Assembly: GCA_902806395.1 (NCBI GenBank)
Contig: CADCWH010000363.1
Location: 1 to 6,177, forward strand
Source of the DNA: an uncultured Thermomicrobiales bacterium
Lineage (GTDB): Bacteria; Chloroflexota; Chloroflexia; Thermomicrobiales; UBA6265
Length of the DNA: 6,177 nt
Direction of reading: 5' to 3'
Shown here: positions 1-5,647 of the stretch, one piece after another
Numbering within the stretch: the first letter of the stretch is position 1
Layout: every line of letters starts with the position of its first letter
The notes under the pieces: generated by a model
Database searches by the model: none
Seen by the model: the letters and a program-made list of their open reading frames with translations, nothing else
What the model was told of the DNA's origin: nothing
Position numbers and translations under genes: made by a program

Positions 1-103
1 CGACCACCGACTCCGGTGAACCGGAGGAAGTCGCCGCGTCGAATGCGTCTAACCAGGCGGACAATTCGGGCCGGGAGCGTAGCCTCGCCAGGTTCCCGCT
101 CAC
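1..103 (-). CDS. Start of an unidentified gene, coupled to the UbiA-family gene (partial, runs off left edge)
   Basis: Reading leftwards from 103, a GTG codon opens a frame with no stop through to position 1 (34 complete codons). The product begins MSGNLARLRSRPELSAWLDA and continues with FDAATSSGSPESVV. The GTG shares four bases (GTGA) with the TGA stop of the upstream prenyltransferase, the classic arrangement for translational coupling. That would also explain why no Shine-Dalgarno is visible before it. Third codon positions are mostly G or C, as in the neighbours, and the residues look like a soluble helical start (RPELSAWLDAFDAA). No family can be assigned from 34 residues. An EboA-like protein beside a UbiA-like EboC is one speculative option, discussed as a finding. 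The other minus frames either hit a stop within the region or have no start codon. Confidence 0.5.
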   Translation of the reverse strand, partial: MSGNLARLRSRPELSAWLDAFDAATSSGSPESVV

Positions 104-1068
104 CGGATTGCCAGGACCCAGCCCAGGCCCATCGCCGCCGTTGCCAACGCCACGCAGGGGAAGCAGGTCACCATCCCAGCCCGTCGATCCATCCCAAACG
201 CCGCCGCGTTCGTCCCGACCAGGGCCACCACCAACGCCGAGGCCCACCAGACCGGACCCGGCTGGGAAGTCAATACGGGGGCCAGAGGCGCGGCCAACAG
301 CGGAGCCGACAGCGTTGCCGCCCAGCAGGCCAGACGGGCGCGCCGGAACCCGAGCAGGCTACTCACGCTCCGGATCCCCGCCCGCCGGTCACTCGCCGTG
401 TCGGGCAACGATTGGGCGAGGTGGACTCCGACGACCGCCATCGCCCCCAGCGGGTAGAGCATCAGGAGTCGCGCCTCGAACCCCCGCACCGCCTCCCAGA
501 CCCACAGAGGCAACAGCGGCAGCGCCACCAAGTAGGGTAGCCACGAGTACAGCGTCCGCTTGAAGACTACGTCGTAGGCGAGCCCAGCCCCGGTCCCGAG
601 CCAGACGAGCAGGAGCGATACCGGCCCTAACCCGGCCGCCGCGATCGTCATCACCCCAAGCGAGGACCAGGTCAACACCCACGCCGCTCGCCGGGAGACG
701 ATCCCGGCCGGGATCGGCTTGTCTGGCTTGGCCAGGGCGTCCAGATCCGCATCGACCAACTCGTTGACCGCCCCGATCGCCAGTTGCCCGGCGAACATCG
801 CGATCATCACCCGGATGAGCGTCTCAGCAGGAGGCCACCCCCCCGCCGCTAGCATCGCCACACCGGCGGTCATCCCCAACACCACCATGATCGGCCCCGG
901 GTGCGGGAGGGCAATCCACGCCATGACCGTCCGGCGGGCCCCTGCCCACCCGACTGACGGCACGCCGGAGACCGAGTCACCACTGGACACGACGACGCCA
1001 CCGCCGGGGGGCGGGGGGAGGTCCAATGGAGTCGCCGTAGAGACTGGAGCGGGCGGGCGTCGGGCCAT
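100..1068 (-). CDS. UbiA-superfamily membrane prenyltransferase
   Basis: An integral membrane enzyme of the UbiA family, which transfers an isoprenoid chain from a prenyl diphosphate to an acceptor such as a quinone, tetrapyrrole or lipid precursor. Counting from ATG 1068 (322 residues), the first Asp-rich motif is N102-x3-D106-x3-D110, followed by KPDKPIPAG at 114-122. The second is D223-x3-D227 (LPDTASDRRAG). These are the two Mg-diphosphate binding motifs of the family. Hydrophobic segments lie at about 55-75, 83-101, 128-147, 149-166, 175-192, 202-220, 246-262, 275-292 and 299-320. The substrate cannot be read from sequence; the KPDKPIPAG form recalls chlorophyll-synthase/DGGGP-synthase and EboC-like members. 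The start is uncertain: the frame extends to a TTG at 1149, and a GTG at 990 is possible. None has a good Shine-Dalgarno. Residues 1-48 are Pro/Gly-rich and not membrane-like. The stop overlaps the start of the next gene. Confidence 0.85.
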   Translation of the reverse strand: MARRPPAPVSTATPLDLPPPPGGGVVVSSGDSVSGVPSVGWAGARRTVMAWIALPHPGPIMVVLGMTAGVAMLAAGGWPPAETLIRVMIAMFAGQLAIGAVNELVDADLDALAKPDKPIPAGIVSRRAAWVLTWSSLGVMTIAAAGLGPVSLLLVWLGTGAGLAYDVVFKRTLYSWLPYLVALPLLPLWVWEAVRGFEARLLMLYPLGAMAVVGVHLAQSLPDTASDRRAGIRSVSSLLGFRRARLACWAATLSAPLLAAPLAPVLTSQPGPVWWASALVVALVGTNAAAFGMDRRAGMVTCFPCVALATAAMGLGWVLAIR

Positions 1069-1194
1069 GCCATCAGGATCGGAGGTCACGAGAGGCTTGT
1101 CAATCGACGCCCCGAGGTCAAACGCCCCAGCGTTCGGTCGCCCGATCAACGCGCGAGGTCACCGTCGGGCTCACGATCGCGATCACGGTCGCGG

Positions 1195-1656
1195 TCAGAT
1201 CCCCCCGGCCCCGGCCTCTGAGCCGTCCAGGTCGGCCGGGATCACCAGGTCGCCGGTCAGGTCATCGTCACGCCGGGCCGGATTGACCAGGACCCTCACC
1301 TCGCGGGCCCCCGCCGCCAGCAGCAGGTCTCCGACCGTGGCCGCCCGGCCCGTGGCCTGGACCAGGATCACCGAGGCGTCCGCGGTGATATCCTCCAGAC
1401 CCAGGTCGGCAGTGATCCCCGTACGCGCCAGACTGGTCCTAATATCGCCCCGAACCGGGTCGAGGACGCGGACCAGGTGTCCGTAGCCCGCACCGTGCAG
1501 GCGGGCCAGCGCGACCGGGATCTCGGCCGACCCGACGATCGCGATCACCGTCTCGGCACCCGGCGCCGTCCCGATCGTCCAGCCCGTCGGGGTCGCGCGG
1601 GCAGCATCATGCCGGGACCGGGACCGACGCCGTGATTGCCACCCCTGACTCGGCAT
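1195..1656 (-). CDS. Hypothetical protein, small alpha/beta, possibly general-stress-like
   Basis: A 153-residue soluble protein that I do not recognise with certainty. Residues 1-22 are very basic (QSRRRSRSRHDAAR) and probably disordered. Residues 35-68 form a beta-alpha-beta pattern (TVIAIVGS, then ALARLHGAGYGHLVRVLDP). Residues 94-126 form a second one (ASVILVQATGR, LLLAAGAREVRVLVNP). The C-terminus is acidic. The strand-helix-(G)YG-strand pattern loosely recalls the GSP17M/YflT-like general stress domain, which in Bacillus YsnF is fused to DUF2382. Here a DUF2382 gene lies directly upstream, which supports the idea without proving it. ATG 1656 is preferred over the GTG at 1680 because GGGAG sits seven bases before it. 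It is 181 bases downstream of the DUF2382 gene and 126 bases upstream of the prenyltransferase, on the same strand. There is no signal peptide or membrane segment. Confidence 0.75.
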   Translation of the reverse strand: MPSQGWQSRRRSRSRHDAARATPTGWTIGTAPGAETVIAIVGSAEIPVALARLHGAGYGHLVRVLDPVRGDIRTSLARTGITADLGLEDITADASVILVQATGRAATVGDLLLAAGAREVRVLVNPARRDDDLTGDLVIPADLDGSEAGAGGI

Positions 1657-1663
1657 GCGCTCA

Positions 1664-1668
1664 CTCCC
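1664..1668 (-). promoter_or_regulatory. Shine-Dalgarno of the 153-residue protein gene
   Basis: GGGAG (minus strand) lies seven bases before ATG 1656 within GGGAGTGAGCGC. This decides the start in favour of 1656 over the upstream in-frame GTG at 1680, which has no comparable site. Confidence 0.6.
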
Positions 1669-1691
1669 AAACGGCAACACACTGCGGTCGC

Positions 1692-1706
1692 GTCACGACC
1701 CGTGAC
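1692..1706. repeat. Perfect inverted repeat, possible operator or small hairpin
   Basis: GTCACG-ACC-CGTGAC is a perfect 6-bp inverted repeat around a 3-base centre, 35 bases before the ATG at 1656. It could bind a dimeric regulator or form a short hairpin in the leader. No clear -10/-35 pair is visible near it. A second 6-3-6 repeat of different sequence lies before the DUF2382 gene. Such short repeats also arise by chance in GC-rich DNA. Confidence 0.3.
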
Positions 1707-1837
1707 CCGCTCTCCCCTGGCTCCCGAAGCTCGCTACCTACCAGAACAGCGAGCGATAGTGCGACCGCTCCTCAACGGGCCACTGCGGTCCGCCATCTGG
1801 CGTGGTGCCGTCGGGCGAGATTCGATCCTCAGGACGC

Positions 1838-2632
1838 CTAACGCGTCTCTGGAGCCGGTGTCGCGGCCTGGACGGCCGTCACGTCGTCGTGGCGCTCCTC
1901 GAACTCGACCACCTCGCGACGCAACGTCTCCTCGACCGGGACCTGCTCCGTGATCCGCTTCCGGGTCACATGGATCTCTTCGGTCAACATCAGTCGCTTC
2001 TCGGTGAAGAGGACCTCCTCGATCACCGGGATGATGAGGGTGTCGCCCTCCTGGCGTGGCCCGGGCGCAGCCTCCACCTGTCGGTTGATCGCGAAGCGCT
2101 CGACCGATACCTGCTCTCGCTCGACACCGACCGAGGTGCTGACCGGCACCTCCTCGACCCGCTTGTGGATTACCACCGCACCCAGGTCGGTCTCGTGGGT
2201 CTCGGGGATCAAGACCTCTTCCCGCACCGGGATCACCAGTTCGTCGGCGCTGGCCGCACCTGAGGTGGCGGAGGTAGGCTCGGTGCCGACCAGGTCGCCG
2301 CTGGCCCCCACAGGTTGGTCCGTCGTTCGGCCGGTCGTCACGACTTCGGCCGTCACGTCGGACATGGGCTGCGACAGGTCCACCCCAAGGCCCGTCCCGG
2401 AGACGCCTGCCGAGTCGGCCGTGATCGGCTCGTCCAGCATCTCTGCCCCGGTCAATCCGGCGGCGGTCACGATCCCGATATCGTCGATGTCGTCCCAGCG
2501 GACCGCAAGCTCGGTCGTCTCCGGGTCACCCGAGTCCGAGATCACCTCCTCGACCGTCCCGGTCCTGCCGTCACTGGAGACCACGGACATGCCGGGCAGA
2601 AATGTCTCGGGACTCGATCCTGAATCAGACAT
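1838..2632 (-). CDS. YsnF-like DUF2382 stress-response protein
   Basis: A soluble 264-residue protein. Residues 11-57 (FLPGMSVVSSDGRTGTVEEV, then ELAVRWDDI) look like a small PRC-barrel/DUF2171-type beta-barrel segment. Residues 70-130 are a Ser/Thr/Gly-rich linker. Residues 131-250 match the DUF2382 (YsnF/AvaK) domain and contain two copies of one unit: LVIPVREEVL at 132-141 and LIIPVIEEVL at 199-208. Each is followed by charged beta-rich sequence ending near VEEVPVSTSV and ITEQVPVEET respectively. Proteins of this family are linked to general stress; their biochemical role is not established. There is no signal peptide or membrane segment, so it is probably cytoplasmic. ATG 2632 is chosen because AGGAGATT lies seven bases before it and the PGM/SDGRTG segment begins soon after. 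The frame stays open for 59 more codons upstream, but those residues are Arg/Cys-rich and unlike a domain. The stop is TAG. Confidence 0.88.
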   Translation of the reverse strand: MSDSGSSPETFLPGMSVVSSDGRTGTVEEVISDSGDPETTELAVRWDDIDDIGIVTAAGLTGAEMLDEPITADSAGVSGTGLGVDLSQPMSDVTAEVVTTGRTTDQPVGASGDLVGTEPTSATSGAASADELVIPVREEVLIPETHETDLGAVVIHKRVEEVPVSTSVGVEREQVSVERFAINRQVEAAPGPRQEGDTLIIPVIEEVLFTEKRLMLTEEIHVTRKRITEQVPVEETLRREVVEFEERHDDVTAVQAATPAPETR

Positions 2633-2639
2633 CGTCAGC

Positions 2640-2647
2640 AATCTCCT
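2640..2647 (-). promoter_or_regulatory. Shine-Dalgarno of the DUF2382 gene
   Basis: AGGAGATT (minus strand) ends seven bases before ATG 2632; the AGGAG core is ten bases from the start codon. It fixes the start and argues against the 59-codon upstream extension. The same eight bases at the same spacing precede the phosphorylase gene. Confidence 0.7.
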
Positions 2648-2722
2648 CTGTGGCGAGCGCCGCTCTCGACACGGCCACCCGGCGCGTGGAGGTCGACGCC
2701 CAGCCCGATCGGCCCCGGCGGC

Positions 2723-2737
2723 GTGCCATTGTGGCAC
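2723..2737. repeat. Perfect inverted repeat upstream of DUF2382 gene, possible operator
   Basis: GTGCCA-TTG-TGGCAC is a perfect 6-bp inverted repeat with a 3-base centre, 90 bases before ATG 2632. On the minus strand the centre reads CCACAATGG, so a weak -10-like CACAAT would sit inside the palindrome, but no matching -35 is found. It could be an operator for the stress gene or a chance repeat. Confidence 0.3.
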
Positions 2738-2929
2738 ATGGCGGCGACTCGCTCTCGGCGTCACGGTGCAATCCGCGTACCAGGCACGCTGGCATCGGTT
2801 CAACGGCACGCCCGAGGGCCCGGCCCCCGTGTCAACCGGTCACGTCCGGCGGGGTGGTATTGGCTGTCCTGGTCAAGGGGCGGACCGCATGGCTCCTAGT
2901 CCCCGGGACACCCGACGTCCCCAGAGTAC

Positions 2930-2962
2930 GTGATGCCCTGCCGGGCCTCGGCAGGGCACCAC
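2930..2962 (-). terminator. Strong stem-loop after the phosphorylase gene, probable transcript end
   Basis: Arms at 2930-2943 and 2949-2962 flank a 5-base loop. The inner ten pairs (TGCCCTGCCG/CGGCAGGGCA) are perfect. Position 4 of the arms is an A-C mismatch in plus-strand RNA but a G-U wobble in minus-strand RNA. A leftward transcript would therefore form an unbroken 14-pair stem. It begins 83 bases after the phosphorylase stop. No run of U follows, so it is not a canonical intrinsic terminator. It may stabilise the 3' end or act with Rho. Confidence 0.45.
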
Positions 2963-3045
2963 CGGGATACGTCGGTTGAGGTCAGGACGCCGGGGACACC
3001 CTCGGGGCTCCGAGCCGTCCCCCATCGTTTCCAGGGGGTGAGACC

Positions 3046-5214
3046 TTAGTCAGCCCCGACAGCCGCGGTGGCAGTCGGCTCGTAGAGGCGATGAATGTAT
3101 TCGATCACCATCCGGCGGGCTGAGAAGGCGGGCCCGACCGTCCGGATCGCCTCCTTGGCGACCTTGCTCCATTCGATCGGGCAATTCGTCACGTCCCGAT
3201 GGTAATAGAGCGGCACGACGACGTTCTCCAGCAGCGAGTAGATCGCTTCCGCCTCGGCGGCGTCCTGGGCGTGTTCCTCGAGCGGCGCCGGATCGATGCC
3301 CCAGCCGTTGCTGTTGTCTGGCTCCCACCCCTCACACCACCAGCCGTCGAGGATGCTCAGGTTCGGGATGCCATTGGCGGCGGCCTTCATGCCGCTCGTG
3401 CCGCTGGCCTCGTAGGGCGCCCGCGGGTTGTTCAACCAGACATCGACCCCAGAGACCAGATAGCTGGCCAGCTCCATGTCGTAGTCCTCGGCGAAGGCGA
3501 TCCGCCCCCCGAACCGGGGATCCCGGGCATGGTTGACGATCTCCTGGATCAGCAGCTTGCCACCGTCGTCGGCCGGGTGCGCCTTGCCGGCGAAGATGAT
3601 CTGGACCGGCCGCTCCGGGTCGTTGACGATGCGGGCCAGCCGCTCCGGGTCCCGGAACAGCAGCGTCGCCCGCTTGTACGTCGCGAACCGCCGCGCGAAC
3701 CCGATCGTGAAGTGACTGCTGTCGAGCCACGGCCCCGAGGCCACCGCCTGTGAGGGGTCGAACCCGCCTCCGGCCCACCTCCGACGCGACCGCTCGTCCA
3801 GGAAGTCGATCAGGTCCTGCTTACATGCCCGGTGGACTTCCCAGAATTCCTCTTCCGGAATCGACCGCACTCCCTCCCAGGCCAGCGACTGGTCCTGGTT
3901 CTCCCTCCAGGTAGGCCCGAGGTAGCGGTCGAGCAGGGCCTGGATCCGCGGCGTGATCCAGGTCGGCAGGTGGACCCCGTTGGTGATCGAGGTGATCGGG
4001 ATCACCGGGGGGGACACGCCTGGCCAGATATCCCGCCACATCTCCCGGGTGATCTCCCCGTGCCGCTCGCTGACGCCATTGCGGTGCCCTGCCAGCCTCA
4101 GCGACAGGGCGGTCAGGTTGAACCCGTCGCCAGACTCGACGTGGTGCCCGAGCGCGAAGAAGGTCTCCCGGTCGATCCCCATCTCGTGCCAGAAGTCCCG
4201 GAAGTAGCGATCCATCTGGTCTCGACCGAACACGTCGTGCCCGGCCGGGACTGGGGTGTGGCTGGTGAAGACCGTGGTCTGCCGGACCGCCTCAGCGGCC
4301 CGCTCATAGTTCTCCCCGCCGACGACGTGCTCGCGGACTCGCTCCAGCAGGTGAAATGCCGCGTGACCCTCGTTCGCATGCCAGTAGTCTGGATGGATGT
4401 CCATCGCCCGCAGGGCACGCACCCCGGCCAGGCCGAGGATGACCTCCTGCCGCAGGCGATGTTCACGGTCGCCGCCATAGAGGCGCGACGACACGGTGCG
4501 GGTCCAATCCGGGTTGCCATCCACGTCGGCGTCGAGCAGGAAGATCGGGACCCTGCCCACCAGCACCTGCCAAACCGCCACCTTGAGAGGTGCCGGCGTG
4601 TCGGCGAACGGGATCTCGATCACCACCTGCGTGCCGTCCGAGTTCAACACTCGGGTCGTCGGCTCGTCGTCCGGTCCGAAATCGGCCGTCACGTCCTGCT
4701 GCCAGCCCGAGTGGTCCAGGCGCTGCCGGAGATAGCCCTGGCGATAGAGCAACGAGACGGCGACGACCGGCAGGCCGAGGTCGCTGGCTTCCTTGAGATG
4801 GTCACCGGCCAGTACGCCCAGGCCACCGGAGTAGATCGGCAGGGCCGGATGCAAGCCGAACTCGGCTGAGAAGTAGGCCAGCCGCTTCTTACCCAGCCCT
4901 GCCTCGTGCCGCGAGACCCAGGTCGGCGTCGATGGGTCGAGCATCGCGTCGAAATCGGCGATGACTTGGTCGTAGGCGGACAAGAAGAGGTCGTCACTCG
5001 CCAATTCGTCGAGCCGCGACGGACCGAGGCGCCGCAGGAATGGCACCGGATTATGGTTGCAGGCGTCCCAGAGGGTCGGGCTCATACCACGAAACAAACC
5101 CCGGGCCGGCTCGTGCCAACTCCACCAGAGGTTGTAGGCGAGGTCGGCGAGGCGGCCGAGGCGCTCCGGCACCTCCACCCTCGGGCCGGAGGTGGCCGGC
5201 AGGTTCTCAGTCAT
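3046..5214 (-). CDS. glgP: Alpha-glucan (glycogen/maltodextrin) phosphorylase, GlgP family
   Basis: A cytoplasmic PLP enzyme that cleaves terminal alpha-1,4-glucosyl units of glycogen or maltodextrin with phosphate to give glucose 1-phosphate. It has 722 residues. Residues 15-105 match the DUF3417 N-terminal domain (LADLAYNLWWSWHEPAR at 22-38, CNHNPVPFLRRL at 52-63). The phosphorylase domain follows: YFSAEFGLHPALPIYSGGLG at 114-133, YWHANEGHAAFHLLER at 277-292, TSHTPVPAGHDVF at 317-329, TSITNGVHLPTWI at 408-420, FARRFATYKRA at 506-516 and FAGKAHPADDGGK at 541-553. The PLP-lysine motif is EASGTSGMKAAANG at 602-615, with K610 the expected Schiff-base lysine. This is the short bacterial branch, distinct from the muscle/MalP type, without the N-terminal phosphorylation and AMP regulatory part. 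It is rather compact compared with DUF3417 members of 800 or more residues. ATG 5214 has AGGAGATT seven bases upstream; the frame extends 75 codons further but is Arg-rich and non-domain. No other glycogen gene is in the window. Confidence 0.95.
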   Translation of the reverse strand: MTENLPATSGPRVEVPERLGRLADLAYNLWWSWHEPARGLFRGMSPTLWDACNHNPVPFLRRLGPSRLDELASDDLFLSAYDQVIADFDAMLDPSTPTWVSRHEAGLGKKRLAYFSAEFGLHPALPIYSGGLGVLAGDHLKEASDLGLPVVAVSLLYRQGYLRQRLDHSGWQQDVTADFGPDDEPTTRVLNSDGTQVVIEIPFADTPAPLKVAVWQVLVGRVPIFLLDADVDGNPDWTRTVSSRLYGGDREHRLRQEVILGLAGVRALRAMDIHPDYWHANEGHAAFHLLERVREHVVGGENYERAAEAVRQTTVFTSHTPVPAGHDVFGRDQMDRYFRDFWHEMGIDRETFFALGHHVESGDGFNLTALSLRLAGHRNGVSERHGEITREMWRDIWPGVSPPVIPITSITNGVHLPTWITPRIQALLDRYLGPTWRENQDQSLAWEGVRSIPEEEFWEVHRACKQDLIDFLDERSRRRWAGGGFDPSQAVASGPWLDSSHFTIGFARRFATYKRATLLFRDPERLARIVNDPERPVQIIFAGKAHPADDGGKLLIQEIVNHARDPRFGGRIAFAEDYDMELASYLVSGVDVWLNNPRAPYEASGTSGMKAAANGIPNLSILDGWWCEGWEPDNSNGWGIDPAPLEEHAQDAAEAEAIYSLLENVVVPLYYHRDVTNCPIEWSKVAKEAIRTVGPAFSARRMVIEYIHRLYEPTATAAVGAD

Positions 5215-5647
5215 CGGCGGGAATCTCCTGGTCGGTGGTCGCGCGAGCGAGTTCAACGATGCCACGGCTCGCCGGCGGCGCGCCCCGAAGATGCGCACGG
5301 CGGGGCGGGACGGATGGTATGACGCCCGGTGATCGCGATCCCACGAGGCTTGGGCGCGGGACCATTCGTCCGGTTTCCTTCCGGCGACGTGGCTATCGCC
5401 GGACCATCTCCGGTACCGGCCCCACGCCACCTCACCCACGTCTCTCGAAGACTAGCAGCACACTCCGGACCCGTCCATCGACGGGCGACACAGCCAGCCC
5501 GGCCCCCGGACGATGGGTGGTTCCAGGGCACCGCGGCCTCACGAGTCAATCTGGCTCCGGAGGGAGGAGACCGGTTCGCCTCGCGCCCCCGGTCACTTCA
5601 TGATCGACCACGACCATGCCCCGCCGGTGACGGCAATGGGCCGACCG
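5215..5647. other. Intergenic region between SDR and phosphorylase genes
   Basis: These 433 bases contain no credible gene. The open frames here have low-complexity Arg/Pro-rich translations, no Shine-Dalgarno and no recognisable domain. A 10-bp palindrome GATCGCGATC lies at 5331-5340 and CCGGTACCGG at 5410-5419, both common types of self-complementary word in GC-rich DNA. I see no convincing -10/-35 pair and no terminator after the SDR stop. The phosphorylase promoter is presumably here. Confidence 0.5.
5222..5229 (-). promoter_or_regulatory. glgP: Shine-Dalgarno of the phosphorylase gene
   Basis: AGGAGATT (minus strand) ends seven bases before ATG 5214. It selects this start over upstream in-frame codons, and the DUF3417 domain begins about a dozen residues into the resulting product. 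Confidence 0.7.

Larger units (their letters stand above)
2633..3045. other. Intergenic region between phosphorylase and DUF2382 gene
   Basis: These 413 bases hold no credible gene on either strand. From the phosphorylase stop going left there are two weak stem-loops (ccccc/ggggg arms at 3019-3023 and 3034-3038; CTCGG-ggct-CCGAG at 3001-3014). A strong stem-loop follows at 2962-2930, then a 6-3-6 inverted repeat at 2737-2723, then the Shine-Dalgarno of the next gene. I see no convincing -10/-35 promoter. TTGACC (minus strand, 2876-2871) is a fair -35 but no -10 follows at proper spacing. The region probably holds the end of one transcript and the start of another. Confidence 0.6.

Noticed and set aside
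11..26. Inverted repeat CTCCGG-TGAA-CCGGAG as a terminator after the UbiA gene
   Set aside because: It has no U-tract and lies inside the likely coding region of the overlapping gene at 103-1.
16..1486. Plus-strand open frames opposite the UbiA gene (16-540, 108-563, 719-1486)
   Set aside because: Arg/Pro/Ala low-complexity translations opposite a gene with clear UbiA motifs.
1763..1790. Inverted repeat gaccgc/gcggtc as a terminator after the DUF2382 gene
   Set aside because: Six pairs with a 16-base loop and no U-tract is too weak to support.
2633..2809. 59-codon N-terminal extension of the DUF2382 protein
   Set aside because: ATG 2632 has a strong SD; the extension is Arg/Cys-rich and would place coding sequence over the SD and inverted repeat.
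1950..2933. Plus-strand open frame (327 codons) opposite the DUF2382 gene
   Set aside because: Ser/Thr/Arg-rich shadow translation that runs across both coding and intergenic DNA; no SD or domain.
2873..3025. Minus-strand 50-codon open frame starting at ATG 3025
   Set aside because: No Shine-Dalgarno, Arg/Pro/Gly-rich product, and it contains the strong stem-loop; more likely untranslated.
3832..4869. Long plus-strand open frame (345 codons) opposite the phosphorylase gene
   Set aside because: It is antisense to a clear catalytic gene, its translation is Arg/Pro/Val/Asp-rich without domains, and long antisense frames are expected in GC-rich coding DNA.
1175..5340. GATCGCGATC palindrome seen at 1175-1184, 1537-1546 and 5331-5340 as a repeated signal
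   Set aside because: GATCGC-type words are frequent throughout this GC-rich window, including within codons for Ala-Ile, so three copies do not stand out.
5215..5439. 75-codon N-terminal extension of the phosphorylase
   Set aside because: ATG 5214 has a good SD and DUF3417 begins just after it; the extension is basic and unstructured.
5615..5617. Minus-strand 23-codon frame starting at ATG 5617 after the SDR stop
   Set aside because: No Shine-Dalgarno and too short to support without homologues.
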